In this document: positions 9,052 through 17,726 of the stretch, piece by piece
How positions within the stretch are numbered: the stretch's first letter is position 1
How the letters are laid out: each line of letters opens with the position of its first letter
Origin: Brevibacterium sp. S22
GTDB lineage: Bacteria; Actinomycetota; Actinomycetes; Actinomycetales; Brevibacteriaceae
Length of the DNA stretch: 64,000 nucleotides
Assembly: GCF_004745485.1 (NCBI RefSeq)
Contig: NZ_RHFG01000014.1
Span: 49,551-113,550 of the forward strand
Reading direction: 5' to 3'
The notes under the pieces: generated by a model
Seen by the model: only the letters and a program-made list of their open reading frames with translations
What the model was told of the DNA's origin: nothing
The model's database searches: none
Program-made: the position numbers and the translations under genes

Positions 9052-9843
9052 TCAGAGACCGAGGCGGGAGCGCAGGCCGGCTCCGGCCAGGAATGTCGCA
9101 GAAGAGGCGGCGGTGCGCAGACTGCGGTCGAGACCGGCGATATCCGGCGGAGTATTGGATGCGAGGACGACGACGTTGCCGCGTCGACGTCCTTTGAGGA
9201 TCGCCGGTTCCGTCGCTGCCGCCAGGTGTGCGAAGTGTTCGCCGAGGCCGCGCAGCTCGGACCGGAGGATGTGGTGGTCACCGCTGTCGGGGACGTTGGC
9301 GATATAGATGCCGGAGTCCTTGACCGCCTCGGCGCAGGAGGCGAAGAACTCAGCTGTCTGCAGGGACGACGGGACCGAGTCGTGATCGAAGGCGTCCCGG
9401 ACGAGGACGTCGAGGGCATCGGGCCGGAACTTCCCGATCTCCACAGCACCGTCACCGGCACGCAGAGCCAGGGCGGGGGAGCGGGGCAGGTCGAACCACT
9501 CGCGCGCGAAGTCGAGCAGCTTGGCGTCGATGTCGATCGCCGTCTGCTTCGACCCGGGCCGTGCCGAATCGAGGGCCCGAGCCAGAGCACAGCCGGCGGC
9601 ACCGATATGGGCGGCCCGCAGCGATCCGGCGGGGAGTTCGACGTCGATGATCCGACGCATCCAATCCAGGTACTCGAAGTCCAATCGCTGCGGATCACTG
9701 AGAGTGATCGATGAGGAGGGGACCCCATTGACATGGAGGACGTAGGAATCGGCCTCACCGTCGAGCTTCTCCAACCGGGCCTCGCCCGTCGAGATGTCGA
9801 CCACTTGAGAACCAGGAGCTGTGTATATCCGTCTCTTCGCCAC
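9052..9843 (-). CDS. Spermidine-synthase-like methyltransferase-fold protein
   Basis: A 263-aa protein with the Rossmann fold of the SpeE/spermidine synthase group. The core reads LRAAHIGAAGCALARAL, followed by AIDIDAKLLDFAREWF and later RAGDGAVEI and DVLVRDAFD. In true aminopropyltransferases the equivalent of the last motif is an Asp-rich gatekeeper region for polyamine binding. That region is poorly conserved here, so an actual polyamine product is doubtful. The start is GTG 9843. It is divergent from the DUF4192 gene and follows no recognisable polyamine gene. In actinobacteria such proteins are commonly annotated as spermidine synthase-like or fused-MFS-type proteins of unknown substrate. 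Function beyond likely S-adenosylmethionine or decarboxylated-SAM binding is not established. Confidence 0.75.
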   Translation of the reverse strand: MAKRRIYTAPGSQVVDISTGEARLEKLDGEADSYVLHVNGVPSSSITLSDPQRLDFEYLDWMRRIIDVELPAGSLRAAHIGAAGCALARALDSARPGSKQTAIDIDAKLLDFAREWFDLPRSPALALRAGDGAVEIGKFRPDALDVLVRDAFDHDSVPSSLQTAEFFASCAEAVKDSGIYIANVPDSGDHHILRSELRGLGEHFAHLAAATEPAILKGRRRGNVVVLASNTPPDIAGLDRSLRTAASSATFLAGAGLRSRLGL

Positions 9844-10104
9844 CCCTCACTTGTATGTCAGCGAGGGCCTGGAGGCAATTCGGCCCTGATTGACGTGGGG
9901 AGGACGATCACGACTCGCCCATCAGTGCGCTGTGGACCAGTTCGGGTCGTCCACAGGCGAAGAGCGGGCTCTGGAGGAATCGGCTCGGTATCGGCTGGAG
10001 TGGAAAACCACCGCCGCCGCAGGCGCCATCCCAAGCACGGGAACAGCTCCAGCCGTCACGATGCACCGCGACCAACACGCTCCACCCCGACCAAGGAGGA
10101 CACA

Positions 10105-11277
10105 ATGAAGACACCGGCCCGCACACCCGAAGACATCATCGGAATCATCCCCCACAATCTGGGCTACACCCCGCGGCGCAGTCTCGTCGCCGTCATCGTC
10201 GGCACCGAGAAGAATGGTGGCCAGGCCAGTTCGACGACGCTGCGCATCGACTTCGACCGGGAGAGCGCGGCACAGACTCTGGCCGAAGGCGGCGGCTGGT
10301 ACGCCGACCTCATCATGCGCGCCTGCACGGTCACCGGCGTCTTCCTCGTCCTCTACGACGATGACTACCAGCCGATCAGTGCCTTCGGGGCCGGTGCCGA
10401 CTCCGAATACGCCGAGGTCCACCGTGGCCTCATCCGGGCGGCGATCGACGAACTGGCCGTGGCATTCGCCGCCAGAAGCGTCGACACGCTCAGTGCTTGG
10501 TGGGTCAATCAGGACCACTTCGGGCGCATCGATGAGGACGGATACGACTGCACACCACTGATCGAGGCGACCACCTCGGCGTGTGCCACGGAACTCGTCG
10601 CCGGCGGATCCAATCCGGTCGCCGACCCCGAGGATCTGGTCATCTCCCCGATGCCGGCCGAGGCCTTTGCCGACAGTCGCCGTGGACATGCTCAGGAGTG
10701 GATGGGCACCGATGAGGCCTTCACGATCCTCGCCGACGTCTATCCGCGGCTGGAAACGATGCGACACGAGGACGAACCGTTCGACAAGGTGCGCATCCAC
10801 GACCTGATGGACCTGCCGACCGTGATGGCATTCGATACCCTGCTCGTCGAGATCTGGTCCCGTGACGCCGTTGAGATGATCCTCAGCTTCGACCACCCCG
10901 ACTTCCCGCCCTCCCTGGTCAGGGAACTCGACGGCGACGGACTCTGTGCGATGAGCCGACGCGTCGTGGCCCAGACTCACGCCGCCCAGCAGCTCGTCGG
11001 ACTCTCATCCCGAGCACCCCAGCCGCGAGACATCCTGCTCACCATCGCCTTCCTCAAGGTCTATCTGCAGGCCGGACACCCGCAGGCACGCGCCAACACC
11101 TATGCCGTCATCGCCTGGTTCGAATGGGCATTGGGCGGGTCGACGATGGCGCTGAATTATGCGCTGGCCGCCGTCGAACTCGAATCCGAGCACGGTCTGG
11201 CCGAACTCATCATCAGTGCTGTGAACATGGGGTGCCTGCCTCGGTGGCTGACGGAGACGCAGCGTTCGACCATCTGA
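10105..11277 (+). CDS. DUF4192 family protein
   Basis: A 390-aa soluble protein of the actinobacterial DUF4192 family, whose function is unknown. It shows the family opening PEDIIGIIPHNLGYTPRRSLVAVIV and a C-terminal tetratricopeptide-like helical part with AWFEWALGGSTMALNYALAA. The start at ATG 10105 is well supported by AAGGAGGA at 10093-10100. The frame is also open upstream to about 9730 but lacks a ribosome binding site and family similarity there. It lies between the spermidine-synthase-like gene (divergent) and the sigma factor gene (same strand, 248 bp away). The 261 bp upstream hold no other feature I can support. Confidence 0.85.
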   Translation: MKTPARTPEDIIGIIPHNLGYTPRRSLVAVIVGTEKNGGQASSTTLRIDFDRESAAQTLAEGGGWYADLIMRACTVTGVFLVLYDDDYQPISAFGAGADSEYAEVHRGLIRAAIDELAVAFAARSVDTLSAWWVNQDHFGRIDEDGYDCTPLIEATTSACATELVAGGSNPVADPEDLVISPMPAEAFADSRRGHAQEWMGTDEAFTILADVYPRLETMRHEDEPFDKVRIHDLMDLPTVMAFDTLLVEIWSRDAVEMILSFDHPDFPPSLVRELDGDGLCAMSRRVVAQTHAAQQLVGLSSRAPQPRDILLTIAFLKVYLQAGHPQARANTYAVIAWFEWALGGSTMALNYALAAVELESEHGLAELIISAVNMGCLPRWLTETQRSTI

Positions 11278-11525
11278 GGACTCGGCGAGCGGGAACAGTC
11301 TTGCGGGTCCCAGTGTTCTCATGGGCAGACCGGGCGGATCGCCTCGGAGTCTTCTGGGGCCGATTCGCAAAGCCGGGAATAACGTGAGAAAATTAAGCGT
11401 TGACCCAGTCATTGCACGATGGGCGGACTATGCGTTCGCCCCGGACCGCACGCGGACCACTTGACTTGGGTCTTAGTACTGTCCGAATGCATGGGGAAGT
11501 TTCAACGCTCGCGAAAGGTGAACAC

Positions 11526-12959
11526 GTGCCCAGAGTCGACAAGGAATCCACAACGGTGACGGAGAAGTCGGAGGGAACGGCCGGCACGACCCCGACCGGT
11601 GGATCCAAGACCGCTGCGGCGTCGAAGTCCACTGCGAAGAAGACGACCGCCGGCGGAGCCAAGAAGGCAGCGACCGAGACAGCTGCGTCGAAGAAGACGA
11701 CCGCTGCGAAGAAGACGACCGCCGCCAAGACCGCTGAGACCAAGTCGACGGCGACGAAGACCGAAGCGAAGTCGACGGCTGCTCCGAAGAAGACCACGAC
11801 GAAGGCCACCGCCGCCAAGGAAGCCAAGAAGGCGACCAAGGAGAAGAAGGCCGACGACGTTATCGACACCACCGAGGAGGTCGAACCGGCTGCGGACGCC
11901 CTGGCCACAGAGGAGAGCCCCGCCGAGGCGACCGAGACGAAGAACTCGGAGGAGAAGGAGAAGAACGCCGCCGTGGCCGAGGCCGGAGGCTTCATCGTCT
12001 CCGACGCCGACGAAGAAGATGCACCTGCCCAGCAGGTCGTCTCCGCCGGTGCGACCGCTGATCCGGTCAAGGACTACCTCAAGCAGATCGGCAAGGTGGC
12101 ACTGCTCAACGCCGCCGAGGAGGTCGACCTGGCCAAGCGCATCGAGGCCGGAATGTACGCCGAGCACCTGCTCGACGGCGGAGAGGTGACCGAGCCTCGC
12201 GAAACGATGGACTACAAGTGGATCATCCACGACGGTCGCATCGCGAAGAACCATCTGTTGGAGGCCAACCTCCGACTCGTCGTGTCCCTGGCCAAGCGCT
12301 ACACCGGCCGTGGAATGCTCTTCCTCGACCTCATCCAGGAAGGCAACCTCGGACTCATCCGCGCCGTCGAGAAGTTCGACTACACAAAGGGCTTCAAGTT
12401 CTCGACCTACGCCACGTGGTGGATCCGTCAGGCCATCACCCGCGCAATGGCCGATCAGGCCCGTACGATCCGCATTCCGGTGCACATGGTCGAGGTCATC
12501 AACAAACTCGCCCGCGTACAGCGCCAGATGCTGCAGGACCTCGGTCGCGAACCGCTTCCGGAAGAGCTCGCGAAGGAACTCGACATGACGCCCGAGCGCG
12601 TCGTCGAGGTTCAGAAGTACGGTCGCGAACCCATCTCGCTGCACACTCCGCTGGGCGAAGACGGCGACTCGGAATTCGGCGACCTCATCGAGGACTCCGA
12701 AGCCGTTGTGCCCTCAGACTCGGTGAGCTTCACCCTCCTCCAGGAGCAGCTGCACTCCGTGCTCGACACGCTCTCGGAACGTGAGGCTGGAGTGGTGTCC
12801 ATGCGGTTCGGACTCAACGACGGCCAGCCGAAGACCCTCGACGAGATCGGCAAGGTCTACGGCGTCACGCGGGAGCGCATCCGCCAGATAGAGTCGAAGA
12901 CGATGGCCAAGCTGCGCCATCCGTCCCGCTCACAGGTGCTGCGCGACTACCTCGACTGA
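11526..12959 (+). CDS. sigA: Principal RNA polymerase sigma factor (HrdB/SigA)
   Basis: The housekeeping sigma-70 factor that directs core RNA polymerase to most promoters, 477 aa from GTG 11526. The first 110 residues are a low-complexity Lys/Ala/Thr tail resembling histone H1, followed by an acidic stretch, as in other actinobacterial HrdB proteins. Region 1.2 begins at [13 protein letters not shown]. Region 2 contains [18 protein letters not shown] and the promoter-melting [13 protein letters not shown] near residue 296. Region 3 follows, and region 4.2 is the helix-turn-helix [23 protein letters not shown] 11526 is preceded by AAAGGTG 7-8 nt upstream, but ATG 11490 is also in frame. TTGACC (11400) and TTGACT (11461) look like -35 boxes, yet no matching -10 stands out. 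Confidence 0.95.
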   Translation: MPRVDKESTTVTEKSEGTAGTTPTGGSKTAAASKSTAKKTTAGGAKKAATETAASKKTTAAKKTTAAKTAETKSTATKTEAKSTAAPKKTTTKATAAKEAKKATKEKKADDVIDTTEEVEPAADALATEESPAEATETKNSEEKEKNAAVAEAGGFIVSDADEEDAPAQQVVSAGATADPVKDYLKQIGKVALLNAAEEVDLAKRIEAGMYAEHLLDGGEVTEPRETMDYKWIIHDGRIAKNHLLEANLRLVVSLAKRYTGRGMLFLDLIQEGNLGLIRAVEKFDYTKGFKFSTYATWWIRQAITRAMADQARTIRIPVHMVEVINKLARVQRQMLQDLGREPLPEELAKELDMTPERVVEVQKYGREPISLHTPLGEDGDSEFGDLIEDSEAVVPSDSVSFTLLQEQLHSVLDTLSEREAGVVSMRFGLNDGQPKTLDEIGKVYGVTRERIRQIESKTMAKLRHPSRSQVLRDYLD

Positions 12960-12997
12960 GGTTCGTCTCGACCGGTTCATCCTCGAGTCGAGGCCCG

Positions 12998-13030
12998 CGA
13001 ACGCCCCTGGAGACTTCCCAGGGGCGTTCG
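12998..13030. terminator. Terminator-like hairpin after sigA
   Basis: A perfect 13-bp stem, CGAACGCCCCTGG at 12998-13010 pairing with 13018-13030, has a 7-nt loop. It lies between sigA and the convergent amidase gene. There is no T run, so it may be a factor-assisted or bidirectional terminator. Confidence 0.6.
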
Positions 13031-13091
13031 GCGTTCCCGGTCCATGACGATGAGCTGCTCGAGGGCCGGAATCGGACACACCGTGTCCGAT

Positions 13092-13937
13092 TCAGAACCA
13101 GTCGACGATGCCGTCGAACAGGGCATCGGCGTACTTCCGCTGCCCGGACTTCGACTCCATGACCTTCGCTTCGGAACGGTTGCGCATCTCTCCGCATTCG
13201 ACGATGACGGCGGGAACGGAGGCATTGTTCAACCCGGCGAGGTCCGGTCGCCGGCTGATCGCCGCCTTTCCGTAGGCCTTGTTCGCGGTGAACTCCTCGC
13301 CCATCGACTTCCCCACGGATTTCGCCAGATCCACGGAGGCCGCCTCGGTCTTCTCGTCTTCTCCGGGATCGGCCACGATGATGTGGTAGCCCTTCACCGA
13401 GCTCGACTCGCTGCCGTTGGCGTGGATGCTCACGAGCAGGTCCGCATCGTCGGCGAAGGTTCCGCGCTCATCCACACATGGCCCCACTCCCTTGTTGTCC
13501 TTACGGCTGAGGACGACCTCTGCTCCGGCGTCGGTCAGCGACGTCTTCAGCTTCTTCGCCACCGACCATGTGAAATCGGCTTCCGGATAATCCGAGTTCG
13601 TCGACGTGCCCGTGGTGTTGCACGCCTTGGTCCCGCCCCGGCCGTCCGGAACTTCCCGATTGATCTCCTCCGGGTGCGCTGCATTGCCGCCGTTGTGCCC
13701 AGGATCGAGCGCAATGACCTTCCCCTTCAGATCCGCGTCGGCTGCCTGCGCCGAGGTGGTCTCACCCGCGGTCCCGGCATCTTCGGGACCTCCGCCGGCC
13801 GACGCCGACTGACCGGCGGTCTCAGCCCTCTCAGTCGCCTGCCCCGGTGCCGACGAGTCGTGGGAACAGGCCGTCAGACCGGGGAGGCAGAGACCAGCAG
13901 AGGCGAGGAGGCTCGGCACGAGCAGGCGATGACGCAT
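13092..13937 (-). CDS. Lipoprotein N-acetylmuramoyl-L-alanine amidase
   Basis: A zinc amidase of the Amidase_3 family that cleaves the bond between MurNAc and the L-Ala of the peptide stem in peptidoglycan. It is 281 aa. The N-terminal signal ends in the lipobox LTAC, so it should be lipid-anchored on the outer face of the membrane. A Ser/Ala/Gly-rich linker reaches to about residue 70. Zinc and catalytic positions are visible in ALDPGHNGG, PEADFTW, SIHANG and VECGEM. It is divergent from the ParE-type gene, with 115 bp between them, and convergent with sigA. Likely roles are cell separation or wall turnover; no partner gene is adjacent. Confidence 0.9.
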   Translation of the reverse strand: MRHRLLVPSLLASAGLCLPGLTACSHDSSAPGQATERAETAGQSASAGGGPEDAGTAGETTSAQAADADLKGKVIALDPGHNGGNAAHPEEINREVPDGRGGTKACNTTGTSTNSDYPEADFTWSVAKKLKTSLTDAGAEVVLSRKDNKGVGPCVDERGTFADDADLLVSIHANGSESSSVKGYHIIVADPGEDEKTEAASVDLAKSVGKSMGEEFTANKAYGKAAISRRPDLAGLNNASVPAVIVECGEMRNRSEAKVMESKSGQRKYADALFDGIVDWF

Positions 13938-14021
13938 GGACCCATTGTTTCAGCTCTGCGGCAGTTCGTCCGGATCGGTTCCCGACACGACCCGCCGAGA
14001 ATAGGGTCCTGAGCCCCCAGC

Positions 14022-14036
14022 GATTAGAATTTAATC
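14022..14036 (+). promoter_or_regulatory. -10 region and near-palindrome upstream of the topoisomerase gene
   Basis: The -10 TAGAAT (14025-14030) sits inside the near-symmetrical GATTAGAATTTAATC, which could bind a repressor. It lies about 20 nt before the GAGAGG ribosome binding site. The symmetry may be chance in an AT-rich promoter. Confidence 0.4.
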
Positions 14037-14052
14037 GAACGAGAGGAATTGT

Positions 14053-16164
14053 GTGGAAGACGAAAGCTACGGCGCCAGGCACCTGTCCGTCCTGTCCGGT
14101 CTTGAGGCGGTTCGCAAACGACCCGGCATGTACATCGGCACGACCGATTCCCGCGGTCTCATGCACTGCCTGTGGGAGATCATCGACAACTGCGTCGATG
14201 AGGCCCTCGGCGGTTTCGGATCCGAGATCCTCATCGAACTCGCCGCCGACGGCTCGGTGGCGGTCACCGACAAGGGCCGCGGCATCCCCGTCGACATCGA
14301 ACCGAAGACCGGCCTGACCGGAGTCGAGGTCGTCATGACCAAGCTCCACGCCGGCGGTAAGTTCGGCGGCTCGTCCTACGCCGCCTCAGGTGGTCTGCAC
14401 GGTGTCGGCGCTTCGGTCGTCAACGCTCTGTCGGCACGCCTCGACGTCGAGGTCACCCGCGGATCGAAGGTGCACAAGATGTCCTTCCGCCGAGGTGTGC
14501 CGGGACGCTTCGACGACTCGTCCGGCACCCCGAGCCCGGACAACCCGTTCGAGGCCTTCCAGGAGCCGACCGGTCTCGACATCGTCGGCAAGGCCAAGCG
14601 CGGTGCCACAGGCACTCGCGTCCAGTACTGGGCCGATCCGCAGATCTTCCTCGCCAAGGCCCAGTTCGACTATCCGCATCTGGTCGAACGCGCCCGCCAG
14701 ACCGCGTTCCTCGTTCCCGGCCTCGAACTGCGCATCGTCGATCGTCGCGGGGTCGCCCGCGACGAGACCGGTGCCGTCATCGAAGAGCGTGAAGAGGTGT
14801 TCAAGTTCGACGGCGGAATCACCGAATTCGTCGACCACCTCTCCATCGACCCGCCGATCACCGACACGTGGCGATTGCAGAACACCGGCACGTTCAAGGA
14901 GACCGTTCCGGTTCTCAACTCCTCGGGTCACCTCGAGTCCAAGGAAGTCGAACGCGAGGTCGGTATCGATATCGCACTGCGCTGGGGGACCGGCTACGAC
15001 ACGAAGCTGAAGTCCTTCGTCAACGTCGTCGCCACACCGCAGGGCGGCACCCACCTCGCCGGGTTCGAACAGGCCTGCTTGAAGGCGATGCGCAAGGCCG
15101 TCGACGCCAACGCGCGCAAGCTCAAGGTCGGCAAGGACAAGCTTGAGAAAGACGATGTGCTCGCCGGCATCACCGCCGTGGTCACCGTGCAGCTGGCCGA
15201 ACCCCAGTTCGAGGGGCAGACCAAAGAGGTCCTCGGCACTGCCGCAGTGCGACAGATCGTGGCAAAGACCGTCGAGACACAGCTCGGCGATGTGCTCGCC
15301 TCGGCCAAACGTGCCGAGAAGCTGCAGGCCGCGGTTCTCATGGAGAAGGTCGTGGCCGAGATGAAGTCACGCATCTCTGCCCGCACCCACAAGGAGAATC
15401 AGCGACGCAAGACCGCGTTGGAAGCCTCCTCGCTGCCGGCGAAGCTCTACGACTGCCGCGACAACGGAGTGGAGAACACAGAACTGTTCATCGTTGAGGG
15501 CGACTCGGCGATGGGCACGGCGAAGGCCGCCCGCAACTCCGACCACCAGGCGCTGTTCCCCATCCGCGGGAAGATCCTCAACGTGCAGAAGGCGACTTTG
15601 GCCGACATGCTCGCCAATGTCGAGTGCTCAGCGCTCATTCAGGTCATCGGCGCCGGTTCAGGGCGCAGCTTCGATATCGACGCCGCCCGATACGGTCGAG
15701 TCGTCATCATGACCGATGCTGATGTCGACGGTGCCCACATCCGCACTCTGCTGCTCACCCTGTTCTTCCGGTACATGAAGCCGTTGGTCGAAGCCGGGCG
15801 CGTGTTCGCCGCTGTGCCGCCGCTGCACCGAGTCGAGGTCGTGACGAAGCGCGGAACGCCCAATGACATCGTCTACACCTACACCGAAGCGGAACTCCAC
15901 GCTCTGCTGAAGAAGCTCGAGAAGCAGAAGAAGACCTACAAGGAACCCATTCAGCGCTACAAGGGCCTCGGGGAGATGGACGCCGACCAGCTGGCCGAGA
16001 CGACCATGGACCCGAGCATGCGCACCCTGCGCCGGGTGACGATGGCCGATGCCGAGATGGCGGAGAACACCTTCGAACTCCTCATGGGATCGTCGGTCGG
16101 TCCGCGCAAGGAATTCATCGTCTCCGGTGCCGCTGCCCTCGACGCCGAACGCATCGACAGCTGA
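14053..16164 (+). CDS. parE: Type IIA DNA topoisomerase subunit B (ParE/GyrB type)
   Basis: ATPase and TOPRIM subunit of a type IIA topoisomerase, 703 aa, which would pair with a ParC/GyrA-type subunit not in this window. The GHKL ATPase part contains EIIDNCVDEALGG, TDKGRGIPVD and the ATP-lid GGKFGGSSYAASGGLHGVGASVVNAL. The TOPRIM domain has EGDSAMGTAK near residue 481 and the metal-binding DADVDGAHI near 552. The C-terminal end is QRYKGLGEMDADQL. Placement just after the principal sigma factor resembles the hrdB-parE order in Streptomyces, whereas gyrB normally sits near the origin beside dnaN/recF. For that reason I call it ParE; sequence alone cannot separate ParE from a second GyrB with certainty. 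The GTG start follows GAGAGG. Confidence 0.88.
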   Translation: MEDESYGARHLSVLSGLEAVRKRPGMYIGTTDSRGLMHCLWEIIDNCVDEALGGFGSEILIELAADGSVAVTDKGRGIPVDIEPKTGLTGVEVVMTKLHAGGKFGGSSYAASGGLHGVGASVVNALSARLDVEVTRGSKVHKMSFRRGVPGRFDDSSGTPSPDNPFEAFQEPTGLDIVGKAKRGATGTRVQYWADPQIFLAKAQFDYPHLVERARQTAFLVPGLELRIVDRRGVARDETGAVIEEREEVFKFDGGITEFVDHLSIDPPITDTWRLQNTGTFKETVPVLNSSGHLESKEVEREVGIDIALRWGTGYDTKLKSFVNVVATPQGGTHLAGFEQACLKAMRKAVDANARKLKVGKDKLEKDDVLAGITAVVTVQLAEPQFEGQTKEVLGTAAVRQIVAKTVETQLGDVLASAKRAEKLQAAVLMEKVVAEMKSRISARTHKENQRRKTALEASSLPAKLYDCRDNGVENTELFIVEGDSAMGTAKAARNSDHQALFPIRGKILNVQKATLADMLANVECSALIQVIGAGSGRSFDIDAARYGRVVIMTDADVDGAHIRTLLLTLFFRYMKPLVEAGRVFAAVPPLHRVEVVTKRGTPNDIVYTYTEAELHALLKKLEKQKKTYKEPIQRYKGLGEMDADQLAETTMDPSMRTLRRVTMADAEMAENTFELLMGSSVGPRKEFIVSGAAALDAERIDS

Positions 16165-16179
16165 ACCAGTCCGGGCGCT

Positions 16180-16212
16180 CTGAGCCCGGGCCGCTCGACG
16201 GCCTGGGCTCAG
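16180..16212. terminator. Bidirectional terminator hairpin between parE and the M56 gene
   Basis: CTGAGCCCGGGC (16180-16191) pairs with 16201-16212 through 12 bp including one G-U pair, with a 9-nt loop. It overlaps the last codon and stop of the convergent M56 protease gene. Confidence 0.5.
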
Positions 16213-17102
16213 ATGCCGAATGCGGACGGTGTGATGATGAGCAGAGTCGGCAGGAGAAGAAGCAGCACGGCCAGTCCGATCGACATCAGCCGCACGGGGA
16301 TCCGCGCCGGATCCAAGGGATGTGACAGCCGTCGGATGCGCTGGGCGGACAGGTCGCTGCGGTGTTCGGGACTGATCTCTGCGGCCGAACTCACCGCCTG
16401 AGCCAGGATCTGCGGATCGACATGGTCGCGAGCCTGATCATCGGCCATGAGTTCGATGAGCCGATTCACCGAATTCAACCCGATCGCAGTGGCGGAGAAG
16501 TACGGCAGGGCCCGATGCCACGCGGCAAATGGAATGACGAGCACATCGTGCCGGAAATCCAGATGCGCCCTCTCATGGGCGATGACGGCAGTGCGCTCAT
16601 CCTCGTCGAGAGCCCTGAGCAGACCGGTCGACAGAACCGCAGTGCCCTTCCGGGGTCCCTTGGGCAGACAGTAGGCAACGGCTTCATCGGTGGTGATGAT
16701 GCGGGTGTCGGGATACGTGATCGACGGTTCGCTGAGCAGATGCAGGATCTCGTCGTGGCGCAGACGAGTCTTCCGCGCCGAATAGAGAGTCAGGACCAGG
16801 CAGCCGAGCAGCCGACCGATGAGGAGCATGGCGATGACGAGGAAGATCCACGCCAGGAGCGACAGCTGGGTGTGGTCCTTGCCGCGCATGAGGTCGAAGA
16901 GTCCCTGTGGAAGACTCGTCGTTCCCGGGGCCACGGCGAAGGCGAGGGCAGCGCCGATGAGAGACAGTCCTCCCGAGAGTCCGACAGCCTGCCAGAGGAC
17001 GACCTCGGAGATCGGATCACCACGAAAGCGGGACAGTGCCGCAGGAACGGGCCATGCCAGCAGAAATGCCAGCACGGCCAGAACGATTCCCACGATGGTC
17101 AT
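16209..17102 (-). CDS. M56-family membrane zinc protease (BlaR1-like sensor)
   Basis: A 297-aa integral membrane metalloprotease. Hydrophobic segments occur at about residues 2-20, 34-58, 80-105 and 270-292. The zinc motif is HERAH in AVIAHERAHLDFRHD near residue 176, and a downstream glutamate in NRLIELMADDQA probably supplies the third ligand. It lacks the penicillin-binding sensor domain of BlaR1, so the stimulus is unlikely to be a beta-lactam bound directly. It starts 18 nt after the blaI stop. In known systems the M56 partner inactivates BlaI by proteolysis. By context it should relieve repression at the CTAC-N5-GTAG sites next to blaI and cydA. Confidence 0.85.
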   Translation of the reverse strand: MTIVGIVLAVLAFLLAWPVPAALSRFRGDPISEVVLWQAVGLSGGLSLIGAALAFAVAPGTTSLPQGLFDLMRGKDHTQLSLLAWIFLVIAMLLIGRLLGCLVLTLYSARKTRLRHDEILHLLSEPSITYPDTRIITTDEAVAYCLPKGPRKGTAVLSTGLLRALDEDERTAVIAHERAHLDFRHDVLVIPFAAWHRALPYFSATAIGLNSVNRLIELMADDQARDHVDPQILAQAVSSAAEISPEHRSDLSAQRIRRLSHPLDPARIPVRLMSIGLAVLLLLLPTLLIITPSAFGI

Positions 17103-17120
17103 TGAGGTGACCGACCTGAT

Positions 17121-17483
17121 TCAGGACTGCGTCGAGTGATTGCGCCCGAGCAGATTGCGCAGCGCCTTGGTGTCAGCCTCCGAGACTGTGCCGAGGAAGC
17201 GTGCGAGGACGGCCTGACGATCCGGTGCCTGAGACAGCATCTCGGTCATCAGCTCCGCCACATGATCCTCACGGGTCGAGACCGCAATATAGCGGTGCGG
17301 ACGGATGCTGCGATCACGAGTGACGAAGCCCTTCTTCTCGAGTCGAGACAGGACCGTATGGACCGTTGTCAGCGCGAGCTCGCGGTCCGAGAGGACTTCG
17401 CGGAGTTCGGCGGCACTCAACCCGTCGTCATGGACCCAGATGGCGTCCATGACGCTGCGTTCGAGTTCACCCAGTGTTCCCAC
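17121..17483 (-). CDS. blaI: BlaI/MecI-family transcriptional repressor
   Basis: A 120-aa winged-helix repressor of the BlaI/MecI family. The family opening GTLGELERSVMDAIW directly follows the start codon, so I chose GTG 17483. The frame is open further upstream, but that part has no family similarity and would run through the operator. The DNA-binding part includes LTTVHTVLSRLEKKGFVTRD, and the C-terminal helices (residues about 80-120) should mediate dimerisation. It forms an operon with the M56 protease gene and is divergent from cydABDC. One dyad (17534-17546) lies upstream of its own start and two lie in front of cydA, which points to autoregulation plus control of the bd oxidase genes. 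That target assignment is inference. Confidence 0.9.
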   Translation of the reverse strand: MGTLGELERSVMDAIWVHDDGLSAAELREVLSDRELALTTVHTVLSRLEKKGFVTRDRSIRPHRYIAVSTREDHVAELMTEMLSQAPDRQAVLARFLGTVSEADTKALRNLLGRNHSTQS

Positions 17484-17533
17484 AGTTCTTTCGCCCTCAG
17501 TTTCTTTGTCGGTCTGATTGCTCCAGTATATCT

Positions 17534-17546
17534 CTACAGACTGTCG
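17534..17546. promoter_or_regulatory. Candidate BlaI operator upstream of blaI
   Basis: CTACAGACTGTCG is a one-mismatch version of CTAC-N5-GTAG. It lies just upstream of a TATACT -10 (minus strand), where a bound repressor would block blaI transcription. The N5 core differs at only one position from that of the first cydA dyad. Confidence 0.55.
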
Positions 17547-17661
17547 AATTCCACACAGGCGCCCGGGAGTCTGCGGTTCGACGATCCTGGTCGGGCGTGC
17601 TGTCAAGAAGGCATACTTGGAACCGGGAGTCTTGAATGATGAAACCGCAAGGATGCTGTTT

Positions 17662-17674
17662 CTACGGACTGTAG
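17662..17674. promoter_or_regulatory. Candidate BlaI operator 1 upstream of cydA
   Basis: CTACGGACTGTAG is a CTAC-N5-GTAG dyad 52 bp before the cydA start. It is 17 bp centre to centre from the second dyad and closely resembles the site in front of blaI. Confidence 0.6.
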
Positions 17675-17676
17675 AA

Positions 17677-17693
17677 TTCTACGTGACGTAGAA
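17677..17693. promoter_or_regulatory. Candidate BlaI operator 2 upstream of cydA
   Basis: TTCTACGTGACGTAGAA is a 17-bp dyad with perfect 6-bp arms around GTGAC. It ends 33 bp before the cydA start codon, a position where binding would interfere with initiation. Confidence 0.6.
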
Positions 17694-17726
17694 ACATTGC
17701 TCTCGTGAAACCTGAATGGAGCACCC

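Noticed and set aside
17121..17483. beta-lactam resistance regulator
   Set aside because: BlaI and M56 proteins are present, but there is no beta-lactamase and no penicillin-binding sensor domain; the adjacent target is cydABDC.
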